Shown here in pieces: positions 37,969 to 47,369 of a stretch of DNA of 64,000 nt; position 1 is the stretch's first letter, and every line of letters begins with the position of its first letter. The notes under the pieces were generated by a model. It saw only the letters and a list, made by a program, of their open reading frames with translations, had not been told where the DNA came from and ran no database searches. The stretch lies in the NCBI RefSeq assembly GCF_027923385.1, contig NZ_BSEC01000001.1, positions 558,001 through 622,000 on the forward strand, written 5' to 3'. Source of the stretch: Methylocystis echinoides. Lineage in GTDB: Bacteria > Pseudomonadota > Alphaproteobacteria > Rhizobiales > Beijerinckiaceae. The position numbers and the translations under genes are program-made.

Positions 37969-38847
37969 ATGCCCGAACTTCCCGAGGTCGAAACCGTTCG
38001 GCGGGGGCTCGCCCCGGCGCTCGAGGGCGCGCGCGTCCTCCGCGTCGAGCAGCGGCGGCCCGATCTGCGCTTTCCCTTCCCCCCGGATTTCGCGCGGCGG
38101 CTGACGGGCCGGCGTGTGCTCGGCCTGCGCCGGCGGGCCAAATATCTGCTGGCCGACCTCGATTCCGGCGAGACGCTCGTCATGCATCTGGGCATGAGCG
38201 GCTCCTTTCGGGTCGATGGCGACCTGCCGGGCCTTTTCCACCACCCGCGCGACAAGAGCGCCGCGCATGACCATGTGGTCTTCCACATCGAAAATGGCGC
38301 GAGCGTCACCTATAACGATCCGCGCCGCTTCGGCTTCATGCTGCTCGTGCCCACGGGCGAGGTCGACCGGCACAAGCTTTTCGACGGCCTGGGGATCGAG
38401 CCGCTCGGCGCGGCGCTCGACGCCGCCTTTCTCGCCCGCGCCTTCCGCGGCCGGACGGCCCCGGCCAAGGCGCTGCTGCTCGATCAGCGGCTGATCGCCG
38501 GGCTCGGCAATATCTATGTCTGCGAGGCGCTCCACCGCGCGGGGATTTCGCCGCTCGCCCAAGGCGGCAGGCTCGTCACCGCCGCCGGCCGGCCCACGGC
38601 GGCGCTGGCCCGGCTGCCCGACGCCATTCGCGAGGTGCTGGCGGCGGCGCTGGCGGCCGGCGGCTCGTCGCTGCGCGATCATCGCCAGGCGGACGGGTCG
38701 CTCGGCTATTTCCAGCACAGCTTCCGGGTCTACGACCGCGAGGGCGCGGCCTGCCCGACGCCGGGCTGCGGCGGGACCATCCGCCGCGTCGTCCAGTCCG
38801 GCCGCTCGACCTTTTATTGTCCAGACTGCCAGAAGCCGCGCCCCTGA
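37969..38847 (+). CDS. mutM: Formamidopyrimidine-DNA glycosylase
   Basis: 292 residues. [13 protein letters not shown] carries the catalytic proline and glutamate, RAKYLLADL the beta-clamp lysine, and the C-terminal zinc finger is CPTPGC...FYCPDC. It removes 8-oxoguanine from DNA. Divergent from ubiE as in many Hyphomicrobiales. Confidence 0.97.
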   Translation: MPELPEVETVRRGLAPALEGARVLRVEQRRPDLRFPFPPDFARRLTGRRVLGLRRRAKYLLADLDSGETLVMHLGMSGSFRVDGDLPGLFHHPRDKSAAHDHVVFHIENGASVTYNDPRRFGFMLLVPTGEVDRHKLFDGLGIEPLGAALDAAFLARAFRGRTAPAKALLLDQRLIAGLGNIYVCEALHRAGISPLAQGGRLVTAAGRPTAALARLPDAIREVLAAALAAGGSSLRDHRQADGSLGYFQHSFRVYDREGAACPTPGCGGTIRRVVQSGRSTFYCPDCQKPRP

Positions 38848-38904
38848 GTCGCGCCCTTGAGACGCGCCCTTGCCGGAGCGGGTCGGGCAAGCCATAACCT
38901 TCCC

Positions 38905-39657
38905 ATGTCTTCCTCAACGGGCGAGCCGGCGCTGTCGGTTCGCGGCCTCTCGAAAGCCTACGGCAATCGCAATGTCGTCGGCCCGCTGGATTTCTCTCTG
39001 CCGCCGGGCTCCGTCACGGCGCTGCTTGGCGGCAATGGCGCCGGCAAGACGACGACCATCGGCATGGTGATGGGCCTGATCGAGCCCACCACCGGGTCGA
39101 TCCGCGTCTTCGGCCATGATCTCCTGCGCGACCGCTACGCCGTGCTCGGCCGCATGAATTTCGAAAGCCCCTATGTCGATCTGCCGCATCGGCTCACCGT
39201 GCGGCAGAATCTGCGCGTCTTCGGCATGCTCTACGACGTGCCCGACATAGAGGGGAAAATCGAGTCGCTGGCCGAGGGGCTGGCGCTGCGCGATTTTCTC
39301 GACCGCCAGACCGGGCGGCTGTCGGCGGGGCAGAAGACGCGCGTCGCCATCGCCAAGGCGCTCATCAATGATCCGCAACTGCTGCTGCTCGACGAGCCGA
39401 CCGCCTCGCTCGATCCCGATACGGCCGACTGGGTGCGCGGCCATCTGGAGGCGCATCGCGCCAGGCATAATTGCGCCATCCTGCTCGCCTCGCACAATAT
39501 GGGCGAGGTTGAGCGGCTCTGTGACCGCGTGCTGATGCTGAAGGAAGGCGTGATCGCCGACGACGGCTCGCCGGCCGAGCTTCTCGCGCGCTATGGCCGG
39601 GATAATCTCGAGGACGTCTTTCTCGATGTCGCGCGCGGCCGCGCGGGGGCGGCGTGA
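38905..39657 (+). CDS. ABC-2-type transporter ATP-binding protein
   Basis: 250 residues: Walker A LGGNGAGKTT, signature LSAGQKTRVAIAKAL, Walker B LLLLDEPTASLDPDTADWV, switch ASHN. The sequence is of the drug/lipid/polysaccharide exporter (ABC-2) class. ATG 38905 gives the normal N-terminus. The stop overlaps the ATG of the permease (TGATG). Confidence 0.92.
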   Translation: MSSSTGEPALSVRGLSKAYGNRNVVGPLDFSLPPGSVTALLGGNGAGKTTTIGMVMGLIEPTTGSIRVFGHDLLRDRYAVLGRMNFESPYVDLPHRLTVRQNLRVFGMLYDVPDIEGKIESLAEGLALRDFLDRQTGRLSAGQKTRVAIAKALINDPQLLLLDEPTASLDPDTADWVRGHLEAHRARHNCAILLASHNMGEVERLCDRVLMLKEGVIADDGSPAELLARYGRDNLEDVFLDVARGRAGAA

Positions 39658-40466
39658 TGGGTTCGGCAAAGCGCATCGGCGCGATGGTTCTGCGCTACAG
39701 CTATCTGCTGCGCGCCTCCTACACGCGCATTCTCGACATCATCTATTGGCCGCTTTTGCAGATGCTCACCTGGGGTTTTCTGCAAAGCTATCTCGTGAAG
39801 GCCGGCGCGCTGACCTCGCCGGGCGGCGCGGCGCAGGCGGCGGGCACGCTCATCGGCGCGATCCTTTTGTGGGACATTCTGCTGCGCGGGCAACAGGGCT
39901 TTTCCTTCTCCTTCATCGAGGAGATGTGGTCGCGCAATCTGCCCAATATTCTCATGAGCCCGCTGCGACCCGCTGAATTCGTCGTCTCGCTGATTCTCAT
40001 GAGCCTCATCCGGCTCAGCGTGGGCGTGCTGCCGGTGACGCTGCTGGCCATCGTCTTCTTCGGCTTCAATCTCTGGGCGCTGGGCGTCGCCTTCGGCGCC
40101 TTCTTCGTCGTGCTGATGTTCTTTGCCTGGAGCATCGGGCTCTTCGTGTCGGGCCTGCTGTTGCGATTGGGGCTCGGCGCCGAGAATCTCGTCTGGTCGC
40201 TGATGTTCTTCGTGCAGCCGCTCGGAGCGGTCTATTATCCGGTCTCGACACTGCCGACGTGGCTGCAACCCATCTCCTGGACGCTGCCGCCGACTTACGT
40301 CTTCGAGGGTCTGCGCGCCGTGCTGATCGACCATGTCATCCGCTGGGATCTGCTGGCGCAGGGACTCGCCATCGACGCCGTTCTCTTCACGCTCGCCTGC
40401 GTCGCCTTCGGCCTGCTGCTGAAAAGCGCCCGCCGTGCCGGCACGCTGCTGCAATCGGGCGAGTGA
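39657..40466 (+). CDS. ABC-2-type transporter permease
   Basis: About 269 residues with six hydrophobic spans. RYSYLLRASYTRILDIIYWPLLQMLTWGFLQ and the late block QPLGAVYYPVSTLPTWLQPISWTLPPTYVFEGLRAVL are typical of ABC-2 exporters. ATG 39657 shares its A with the ATPase TGA, and its own TGA overlaps the next ATG at 40466. Substrate unknown. Confidence 0.9.
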   Translation: MGSAKRIGAMVLRYSYLLRASYTRILDIIYWPLLQMLTWGFLQSYLVKAGALTSPGGAAQAAGTLIGAILLWDILLRGQQGFSFSFIEEMWSRNLPNILMSPLRPAEFVVSLILMSLIRLSVGVLPVTLLAIVFFGFNLWALGVAFGAFFVVLMFFAWSIGLFVSGLLLRLGLGAENLVWSLMFFVQPLGAVYYPVSTLPTWLQPISWTLPPTYVFEGLRAVLIDHVIRWDLLAQGLAIDAVLFTLACVAFGLLLKSARRAGTLLQSGE

Positions 40467-41209
40467 TGTCGGGCAAGCGTGCGGATGTGGCGCTCTGCGC
40501 GCGCGGCCTGTTCGAAAGCCGCGCCAAGGCGCGCGAGGCCATAGAGGCGGGACTCGTCACGGTCGACGGCCGCGTCGTCACCAAGCCCTCGGCGCCCATC
40601 GCGGACGACGCGGAAGTCGTCGCCTCGGCGCCTTACCCCTGGGTGTCGCGCGGCGGCGTGAAGCTCGCTCATGCGCTCGACGTCTTCGGCGTCGATCCGG
40701 CGGGATTGCTCTGCCTGGATGTCGGCTCGTCGACGGGCGGCTTTACGGATGTGCTGCTCGCGCGCGGCGCGCGCCATGTCGTCGCCGTCGATGTCGGCCA
40801 CGACCAGTTGCACGAGCGTCTCCGGCGCGATCCGCGCGTGACCTCCATGGAGGGGCAGGACGCGCGCACGCTCACGGCGGCGCAGCTTCCCGAGCCGCCC
40901 CCGCTCATCGTGATGGACGCGAGCTTCATTTCGCTCGGCGCGCTTTTGCCGAATGTGCTGTCGCTCGCGGCGCCGGAGGCAAGGCTCGTCGCGCTGATCA
41001 AGCCGCAGTTCGAAGTCGGCCGCGCGCTGAACCGGAAGGGCGTGGTGCGGGACGAAAAGGCCCATGCGGAGGTCTGTGCGAAGGCGCGGGACGATATCGA
41101 GGCGCTCGGCTGGCGCGTTCTGGGGCTGACGCCCTCGCCAATCGACGGCGGCGACGGCAATCGGGAATTTCTGATCTGCGCGGCGAATTCTGATAGAAGC
41201 CGCGCATGA
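40466..41209 (+). CDS. tlyA: TlyA-family rRNA methyltransferase
   Basis: 247 residues: an N-terminal S4 domain (KRADVALCARGLFESRAKAREAIEAGLVTVDGRVV) and an FtsJ-type domain (CLDVGSSTGGFTDVLLARGARHVVAVDVGHDQL). TlyA proteins 2'-O-methylate rRNA; many are annotated as haemolysin A. It starts on the A of the permease TGA and overlaps the next gene by four bases. Confidence 0.93.
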   Translation: MSGKRADVALCARGLFESRAKAREAIEAGLVTVDGRVVTKPSAPIADDAEVVASAPYPWVSRGGVKLAHALDVFGVDPAGLLCLDVGSSTGGFTDVLLARGARHVVAVDVGHDQLHERLRRDPRVTSMEGQDARTLTAAQLPEPPPLIVMDASFISLGALLPNVLSLAAPEARLVALIKPQFEVGRALNRKGVVRDEKAHAEVCAKARDDIEALGWRVLGLTPSPIDGGDGNREFLICAANSDRSRA

Positions 41210-42456
41210 CACGCTTACATATCGAACGCCTCGGCCATCGCGGCGAGGGAATTGCGCGGGATGGCGACGCCCGCGTCTTCGTCCCTTATGCGCTGCCCGG
41301 CGAGACCGTCCTTGCGGAGGTTTCCGGCGAACAGGCGCGGCTGGTCGAGATCGTCGAGGCCTCGCCGGAACGCGTCGCGCCAATCTGTCCGCATTACGCC
41401 CATTGCGGCGGTTGCGCGGTGCAGGCGTTGGCGCCCGGCGCCTATCTGGCGTGGAAGCGCGGGCTCGTAGAAACGGCGCTGCGCAACGCCGGCCTGTCGC
41501 TTCCCGTCGAGCCGATCGTCGACGCCCATGGCGCGGGCCGGCGGCGGGTGACCTTTCACGCCCGCGGCGCGCGCGTCGGTTTCATGGCGGCGCGCTCGCA
41601 TGATCTTGTCGAGATCGACGCCTGCCCGCTGCTGGCGCCGACGCTGTCGGGCGCGCTGCCGGCCGCCCGCGCGATTGCGCGCATTCTCGCCCCGCGCGGC
41701 AAGCCGCTCGACATCGCCATCACCGCGACGCTGGACGGGATGGATGTGGAATTGCGCGGCGCCGGGCCGCTCTCGGAGCAGGAGACGGGCGCGCTGATCG
41801 CGGCGGCGGCGGAACAGGATCTGGCGCGCCTCACCAATCACGGCCGCCTCGTCGCGCTGCGGCGCGAACCCGCCGTCATGGTTGGCGCGGCGCGGGTCGC
41901 CCTGCCGCCGGGCGCCTTTCTGCAGGCGACGCAGGCGGGCGAGGACGCGCTTGGCGCGCTGGTTCAGGAGGCGACGCAGGGGGCGAAGAATGTCGCCGAT
42001 CTCTTCTGTGGCGTCGGGGCCTTCGCGCTGCGGCTGGCCGGGCGGGCGCGGGTCAGCGCCTTTGACAGCGCCACGGAAGCCGTCGAGGCCATGCTGGCGG
42101 GCGTCCGCGCCACAGCCGGGCTCAAGCCGCTCGACGCGGCCGCCCGCGATCTCTTCGCCCGGCCGCTGACGGCGCAGGAGCTGGCGGCCTTCGATGCGGT
42201 GGTCTTCGATCCGCCCCGCGCCGGGGCGGCGGCGCAGGCGGCCGAGATCGCGAAATCCCCCGTGCGGCGGGTTGTCGCGGTTTCTTGCAGTGCACAAAGT
42301 TTCGCGCGGGACGCCGCGATTTTAGTCAACAACGGCTTTGCGACAAAAAAAATCACGCCGGTTGACCAGTTCCGCTTCGCTCCCCATGTCGAGATTGTCG
42401 CGGTTTTTTCGCGCGGGGAAGGCCAGAAACGGCCAAAACGGAGCCTTCTAGGGTGA
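41206..42456 (+). CDS. TrmA/RlmD-family RNA m5U methyltransferase
   Basis: 416 residues: a TRAM domain (IERLGHRGEGIARDGDARVFVPYALPGE), [4Fe-4S] cysteines in CPHYAHCGGC and DACPLL, a SAM motif DLFCGVGAFALRLA, and the catalytic cysteine in VVAVSCSAQSFARD. It methylates uracil C5 in 23S rRNA or tRNA; the target cannot be set. It overlaps tlyA by four bases. Confidence 0.93.
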   Translation: MTRLHIERLGHRGEGIARDGDARVFVPYALPGETVLAEVSGEQARLVEIVEASPERVAPICPHYAHCGGCAVQALAPGAYLAWKRGLVETALRNAGLSLPVEPIVDAHGAGRRRVTFHARGARVGFMAARSHDLVEIDACPLLAPTLSGALPAARAIARILAPRGKPLDIAITATLDGMDVELRGAGPLSEQETGALIAAAAEQDLARLTNHGRLVALRREPAVMVGAARVALPPGAFLQATQAGEDALGALVQEATQGAKNVADLFCGVGAFALRLAGRARVSAFDSATEAVEAMLAGVRATAGLKPLDAAARDLFARPLTAQELAAFDAVVFDPPRAGAAAQAAEIAKSPVRRVVAVSCSAQSFARDAAILVNNGFATKKITPVDQFRFAPHVEIVAVFSRGEGQKRPKRSLLG

Positions 42457-42547
42457 ATCCCTTAATTTTTGGGTAACGTACCTGTGACGAGAATATCTCA
42501 GCGAGGAAAAACTGAAGAGGGATTCGACCGGACGAAAAGCAAAGCCG

Positions 42548-42576
42548 TTGCCGAACAAAAAAATCAGGCATAGGAT
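42548..42576 (+). promoter_or_regulatory. Sigma-70-type promoter of the small secreted peptide
   Basis: TTGCCG (42548-42553), exactly 17 bases, TAGGAT (42571-42576). It lies about 60 bases before the 42639 ATG. The leader contains a GGGAGACC-type hairpin. Motif evidence only. Confidence 0.5.
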
Positions 42577-42638
42577 TTGCGAGATGGTCCGGTGTAGACG
42601 GGGGCCGGGACGGTCTCCCGAACTGGAAGGAGATAGTC

Positions 42639-42761
42639 ATGATGAATGCGCTTATCGCCGCAGCATTGTGTAGCATCGTCCTCGCGAGCGCGCCCGCTGC
42701 CGCGCGCTCCTATGTCTACGCCCGCAAGAAGGACTCTCGCGCGCGTCGTCGCCACTACTGA
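42639..42761 (+). CDS. 40-residue secreted or membrane peptide
   Basis: MMNALIAAALCSIVLASAPA is a signal-like hydrophobic segment with an AAA-R cleavage region, then SYVYARKKDSRARRRHY, a very basic tail of about 17 residues. AAGGAGA lies seven bases before the ATG, and a good promoter lies upstream. No family recognised. It is short enough to be missed by usual gene callers. The tail could bind an acidic partner, but no function is known. Confidence 0.6.
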   Translation: MMNALIAAALCSIVLASAPAAARSYVYARKKDSRARRRHY

Positions 42762-42845
42762 AGGGCGTCAACAAAAGAGGGCGCTTCTCTGTCTCAGAGT
42801 GCTTGGTTCAATGCGCCCGATCTCTGCGATCGCCTGAGGGCGATC

Positions 42846-44216
42846 GTGGGAGCCTCCGCCGTCATAAATGATCCGGCGGAAATGGACATGTATCTGTCCG
42901 AACCGCGCGACCTGTATCGCGGCCGCGCTGCAGCAATCATCAAACCTGCGAACGCGGCGGAAGTTGCGAACGTCCTGGCGCTATGTCACGCGCAAGGCGT
43001 CGCCGTCGTGCCGCAGGGCGGCAACACCGGACTCGTCGGCGGGCAGACGCCCGACGAGAGCGAACGGCAGATCGTTCTCTCGCTGCAAATGCTCGATCGC
43101 GTGCGGGAGGTCGATCCCGATTCAAACGCCATGACGCTCGAAGCCGGCGTGACCCTCGCGCGCGCGCAGGACATCGCCGAGTCGGTCGATCGCTATTTTC
43201 CCTTGTCGCTCGCCTCGGAAGGCAGTTGCTCTATCGGCGGCAATCTTGCGACCAACGCCGGCGGCGTGCATGTGCTCGCCTATGGCGCCGCGCGCGATCT
43301 CGTGCTCGGACTGGAAGTCGCGCTTGCAGATGGACGGCTTCTGTCGACGCTCGGCAAATTGCGCAAGGACAATACGGGCTACAATCTGACACAGCTTTTT
43401 GTCGGCTCGGAAGGGACGCTCGGCGTCATAACCGCCGCGACGCTGAAACTCTTCCCGCGCCCGCGCTCGCGCGCCGTCGCCTTCCTCGGGCTCGATGATC
43501 CGGCGCAGGCGCTGGCGCTGCTCAATTTCGTCAAGGAGCACGCGGGGCCAGGGCTTCAGGCTTTTGAGATCCTGCCGCGCCTCGGGCTCGAACTGGTGTT
43601 GCGCCACATTCCGGGCGCGCGCGATCCGCTCGGCGCGATCCATCCCTGGTATGCGCTCGTCGAGATCGCGGGGTTTTCGGATGGCGAAGCGGAGCGCGTC
43701 GCGAGCGCGACGCTGGCGCAGGCGCTCGACGCCGGTAAGGCGCGCGACGCGACGCTCGCGCATTCGCTCAATCAGGCGGCGGCGCTGTGGCGTCTGCGCG
43801 AAAGCATGTCGGAGGCGCAAAAGCGCGAGGGCGGGTCGATCAAGCACGATATTTCCGTGCCCATCGACCGCATTCCGGAATTCATCGACGAAGCCGGGCG
43901 CCGCCTCGCGGCGCGTTTCCCGCAGGCGCGGCCGGTTCCCTTCGGCCATATGGGCGACGGCAATCTGCATTATAACGTTTCGCAGCCTGTCGGCGCCGAC
44001 AAGACGGCGTTTCTTGCGCAATGGGACGAGATGAATGCGATCGTGCATGGGCTCGTTGCGGAATTCGACGGGTCGATTTCCGCCGAGCATGGCATTGGTC
44101 GGCTCAAGCGCGATCTTCTCGCGCGCGTGAAAAATCCGGTGGCGCTCGATGTCATGCGCGCGCTGAAGCAGGCGCTCGATCCCAAAGGCGTGCTCAATCC
44201 AGGGAAGCTGCTGTAA
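42846..44216 (+). CDS. FAD-binding 2-hydroxyacid oxidase (GlcD/D2HGDH-like)
   Basis: 456 residues. FAD_binding_4 domain with VVPQGGNTGLVGG and the linked FAD-oxidase C-terminal domain (VPFGHMGDGNLHYNV, then EHGIGRLKRDLL). The pattern matches D-2-hydroxyglutarate/D-lactate dehydrogenases. The GTG at 42846 is the only standard start in frame, but the reading continues upstream to a TGA at 42759 with a family-like segment (FNAPDLCDRLRAIVGASAV). A CTG at 42789 with AGAGG upstream may be the real start. Confidence 0.9.
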   Translation: MGASAVINDPAEMDMYLSEPRDLYRGRAAAIIKPANAAEVANVLALCHAQGVAVVPQGGNTGLVGGQTPDESERQIVLSLQMLDRVREVDPDSNAMTLEAGVTLARAQDIAESVDRYFPLSLASEGSCSIGGNLATNAGGVHVLAYGAARDLVLGLEVALADGRLLSTLGKLRKDNTGYNLTQLFVGSEGTLGVITAATLKLFPRPRSRAVAFLGLDDPAQALALLNFVKEHAGPGLQAFEILPRLGLELVLRHIPGARDPLGAIHPWYALVEIAGFSDGEAERVASATLAQALDAGKARDATLAHSLNQAAALWRLRESMSEAQKREGGSIKHDISVPIDRIPEFIDEAGRRLAARFPQARPVPFGHMGDGNLHYNVSQPVGADKTAFLAQWDEMNAIVHGLVAEFDGSISAEHGIGRLKRDLLARVKNPVALDVMRALKQALDPKGVLNPGKLL

Positions 44217-44257
44217 GGCAATGTCTGCTTCGTTGCGCGCAACGCCAGGAAAGCGTC

Positions 44258-44965
44258 CTATATCGGCGTCAGCGTGCGCGCGAGGGGCAGCTGGAGCGCC
44301 GGCCCGTCGCTTGTCACGCGGCCGATGTCAGGACCGATCTCATAAAACGCGAGAACATCCGCGTTCGCCGGCCGCAACAATGCGGCCGCTTCAGTTGCGC
44401 TCACCGCGTCGCAGTCGAGCCAGGCGTCGAAATCACCGGGTTCGATGATCGCCGGCATGCGGTCGTGGACGGCGGCCGTCGCGGCGCTGGCCTCGGTGGT
44501 GAGAATGCAGGCCGTGTCGATCTCCGCGCCATCGGTCCCGATATAGGTCTCGTAGAGGCCGGCGAGGCCCATGGGCGCGCCGTCGGCGCGATGGAAGAGA
44601 TAGGGCTTGCGCGCGATGCGCCGGCCCGAGGTGAGTTTCAGCCATTCGTAATAGGCGTCGGCGGGCACGAGGCAGCGGCGCCGCTTCATGGCGTTTCGAA
44701 AGCTCGCCTTTTCCACGACCGTTTCGGCGCGCGCATTGATGAGCAGCGGAAACTCGCGCACATCCTTGACAAAGCCGGGCAGAAAGCCCCAGCGCGCCAG
44801 CATGAAATGACGCATGCGGCCGCCATCCTCGCGCTGCGCCGTCACGATGGGGATCGGCTGCGTCGGCGCGATATTGTAGCGCGGCGGGAAATTCGGGGTC
44901 TCCGCATAGCCGAAGAGCTGGCGGATCGCCTCCGGGGGCGAGGTGAGCGCGTAACGTCCGCACAT
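44258..44965 (-). CDS. SRAP-domain protein (HMCES/YedK family)
   Basis: 235 residues. The catalytic cysteine is C2 (MCGRYALT); other SRAP residues are NIAPTQ, WGFLPGF, NARAET, CLVPADAYYEW and VHDRMP. HMCES proteins crosslink to abasic sites in single-stranded DNA and protect them. Stands alone, convergent with the oxidase gene. Confidence 0.95.
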   Translation of the reverse strand: MCGRYALTSPPEAIRQLFGYAETPNFPPRYNIAPTQPIPIVTAQREDGGRMRHFMLARWGFLPGFVKDVREFPLLINARAETVVEKASFRNAMKRRRCLVPADAYYEWLKLTSGRRIARKPYLFHRADGAPMGLAGLYETYIGTDGAEIDTACILTTEASAATAAVHDRMPAIIEPGDFDAWLDCDAVSATEAAALLRPANADVLAFYEIGPDIGRVTSDGPALQLPLARTLTPI

Positions 44966-45119
44966 GCCGCGACGAACCTCCTGTCGTGGGCAGCATAGAG
45001 GAAAGACGCCCCCACGCCCACAAGTTGTAAAAATTGCCCTGCGCGTTTCGCCGCCGAAAGAAAGAAAGTTTTATGATCTTTATTGTCAACTCCACGCTTA
45101 TGAGAGTGGTGAGGCGGAT

Positions 45120-45599
45120 ATGACTTTCGAGACCCAAATGGTGGAGGCGGGCGAAACGGCGCCGGAGGCAGCGGAGCCTTATGTGAAACCGCTCGTCAAT
45201 CCCTTGTCCGGCCTGGCGAACGACTATCTGAACCTGTTCAATGAACTCGTCATGATCCTCGAGCAGCTTCCGCTCATGCCGGAACTTTACGAGGATCTCT
45301 GCGCCTGGCGGCCGATCGGCTATCGGGACTATTTCCTCAACTCGAAGCTGCCGGGCCGTCATTCGGCGCTTGCCGCCTATGACCAGTTGAACCCGGCCTT
45401 TCGCAAACGCTTCGAGGCTTTCGTATCGGAGCTCGACATCATCGCGCTGGCGAGCGTGGCGTCGGTGCGCCGCCTGTTCCGCGACGGAGAGCCGGACAAG
45501 GCGCGTCTGACGGAAACCTGCGAACGCGGCGGCGAGAAGATGCGTCATATCCTCGTGCGCGCCTCGCGCCTCGTCAATTACGCCAATCTCGAGCCCTGA
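45120..45599 (+). CDS. Hypothetical protein
   Basis: 159 residues, soluble, helical, with no signal peptide: LANDYLNLFNELVMILEQLPLMPELYEDLCAW and YRDYFLNSKLPGRHSALAAY. I do not recognise the family. ATG 45120 follows a GAGG site; the longer frame from 44964 runs through the intergenic region. Upstream, 44966-45119 is AT-richer and probably holds its promoter. It ends two bases before the convergent hydratase. Confidence 0.75.
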   Translation: MTFETQMVEAGETAPEAAEPYVKPLVNPLSGLANDYLNLFNELVMILEQLPLMPELYEDLCAWRPIGYRDYFLNSKLPGRHSALAAYDQLNPAFRKRFEAFVSELDIIALASVASVRRLFRDGEPDKARLTETCERGGEKMRHILVRASRLVNYANLEP

Positions 45600-45601
45600 A
45601 G

Positions 45602-46342
45602 TCATTTGCGGGCGAAAAAGGCCGCGAGCCTTTCCCGTGTTTCGGGAGAGGCCAGCGCCCTGGCGAAAAGCGCCGCTTCCGCGTCGATGCGCGCAAGGAG
45701 CGCCGCCGGTTCGCCGCGCAGGAGCCGCCTTGCGCTGCGCAGCGCTTCCGGCGGCTTGGCGGCCAGCGCCTGCGCCGCCCGCATGGCGGTCTCAGCGACG
45801 CGCTCTGACGGGGCGAGGCCGTTGACGACGCCGAGCCGATGCGCGTCCTCTCCAGAAAAGACTTCCCCCAGGAGCAGATATTGCGACGCGCGCGCCATGC
45901 CGAGACGTTGCGGAACCAGGAGGCTCGCGCCGGCTTCGGGCACGAGTCCGAGATCAATGAAGGGCATGCGCAGACGCGCGTCGGGGCTCGCATAGACGAG
46001 GTCGCAGTGGAACAGCATGGTCGCGCCGACGCCGATGGCGTCACCCGTCACCGCCGCGACCATCGGCTTCTCGAAGGCGGCGAGGGCGCGCACGAAAGCA
46101 AGGGCGGGGAAGTCGGCCGGGTTGTCGAGAAAGTCGCGGAAATCGGCGAGGTCGTTGCCGGCGGTGAAATCGCGATCGCCCGCGAAAACCACGGCCCGCG
46201 TTCCGGGATCGCCGCTTGCGGCCGCGAGGGCCTCGATCAGCGCGACATAGGAGGCGCGGTCGAGCGCGTTCTTCTTTTCCGGGCGGTTGAACTGAAGGCG
46301 CAGGACCGGGCCCTCACGGCTAATCAGAACCTTCTCGTCCAT
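45602..46342 (-). CDS. Enoyl-CoA hydratase/isomerase family protein
   Basis: 246 residues of the crotonase fold: VLRLQFNRPEKKNALDRASY, the oxyanion region DFTAGNDLADFRDF, and GDAIGVGATMLFHCDLVYASPDARLRMPFIDLGLVPEAGAS. The substrate is not determined. AGAGGAG lies before ATG 46342. Confidence 0.93.
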   Translation of the reverse strand: MDEKVLISREGPVLRLQFNRPEKKNALDRASYVALIEALAAASGDPGTRAVVFAGDRDFTAGNDLADFRDFLDNPADFPALAFVRALAAFEKPMVAAVTGDAIGVGATMLFHCDLVYASPDARLRMPFIDLGLVPEAGASLLVPQRLGMARASQYLLLGEVFSGEDAHRLGVVNGLAPSERVAETAMRAAQALAAKPPEALRSARRLLRGEPAALLARIDAEAALFARALASPETRERLAAFFARK

Positions 46343-46435
46343 GGTGGCTCCTCTTTCTCGAAGCTGCAACTTGACATTGAAGCCTGTCCGGAGGCCAATG
46401 GTAAACGCGGCGACGGAAAGGCGCGACGGGCGGCG

Positions 46436-47134
46436 ATGGCGACGGCGATGCATCGGTTTCTGGCATGGCTCTCCGGCGGCGCGCCACAGGGTAGGCAAAG
46501 TTTCCTCGCCGCGCAGCAGAACCGGGCGAGCGCAGCGCTCGCGGCGGCGCTCCCCGACGCGGTCGATCCCTTCGAGCTGTCCGTTCTTGGCGCCCTTGGC
46601 GCGGTCGCCGCGGCGGTCGCGCTCGTTGCGGCGTCCTACTGGCGCGGACTCGCGGTGCTTGTGCCGCTGGGGATGGGACTCAACTGGTTCGGGCTCTCCG
46701 TCGACCTGCCGCTTGCGCGCCGCCGCCGGGGCGCCGAGACAGTGGCGGAGGGGATGACGCATCACCTGTGCGAGGGATTCTCGCTGCCGCTGCTCATCCT
46801 CGCCTATGGTTTCTCGCCCTTTCTGACCTTCCGCTCGGCGGTGGTCATCCTCCTGTGCTATCTGCTGTTTTCTTCCTACGTCTATATTCGCGCCGCGACC
46901 CGATCCGCCCCGCAGATGGCCTTTATCGGCGTGGGCGTGACGGAGTTTCGTCTCCTGCTCGCCATGTGGCCCTTCGTCGCCCTCGCCCTTGATCTGCCGG
47001 CGACGCGGGGCGACCCGTTGCCCGTGATCGATATTGCGGTCATGTCGCTCGGCGCCGCCGCCGTCCTGGGTTTTTTCGGCAAACTGTTCCTCGACGGCCG
47101 CAGGCTCGCCGCGACGGCGCGTCGCGCGCCCTAG
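46436..47134 (+). CDS. Degenerate CDP-alcohol phosphotransferase paralogue
   Basis: About 232 residues with six hydrophobic segments. It shares with the gene at 48665 the SSYxYxR and GxGxTEFRxL blocks, so the two are paralogues. The catalytic motif is broken: the aligned segment is LNWFGLSVDLPLARRRRG, with the first aspartate replaced by L87, the DG glycine replaced by L91, and the last two aspartates missing (H and E or G instead). Loss of metal ligands suggests no catalysis. Start 46436 or 46448. Divergent from the hydratase. Confidence 0.8.
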   Translation: MATAMHRFLAWLSGGAPQGRQSFLAAQQNRASAALAAALPDAVDPFELSVLGALGAVAAAVALVAASYWRGLAVLVPLGMGLNWFGLSVDLPLARRRRGAETVAEGMTHHLCEGFSLPLLILAYGFSPFLTFRSAVVILLCYLLFSSYVYIRAATRSAPQMAFIGVGVTEFRLLLAMWPFVALALDLPATRGDPLPVIDIAVMSLGAAAVLGFFGKLFLDGRRLAATARRAP

Positions 47135-47369
47135 CGCTGGACGGCGCCCTGATTCGGCGGAAAGCGCCTGCAATCTTAACGCGACCGCCTGTGCGCTCTC
47201 GACCTGGCGGCGAGGCGGCGACTGCGGCGACCTCTCGAAATCGACTTTATCCATCAATACTTTGAGCGGATAGGGCGCGGCCGGGCCGCTTGGGCTTGGC
47301 TGTCAGTTTACATATGGTTAAGTTACAGTCGTTAAGGCTTTCCCAGATTGATCCACCTGGGGAGCCGCT

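Noticed and set aside
47318..47335. Two TTAA half-sites upstream of the Wza-like gene as a CtrA box
   Set aside because: The spacing is ten bases, not seven, so it does not fit the CtrA consensus.
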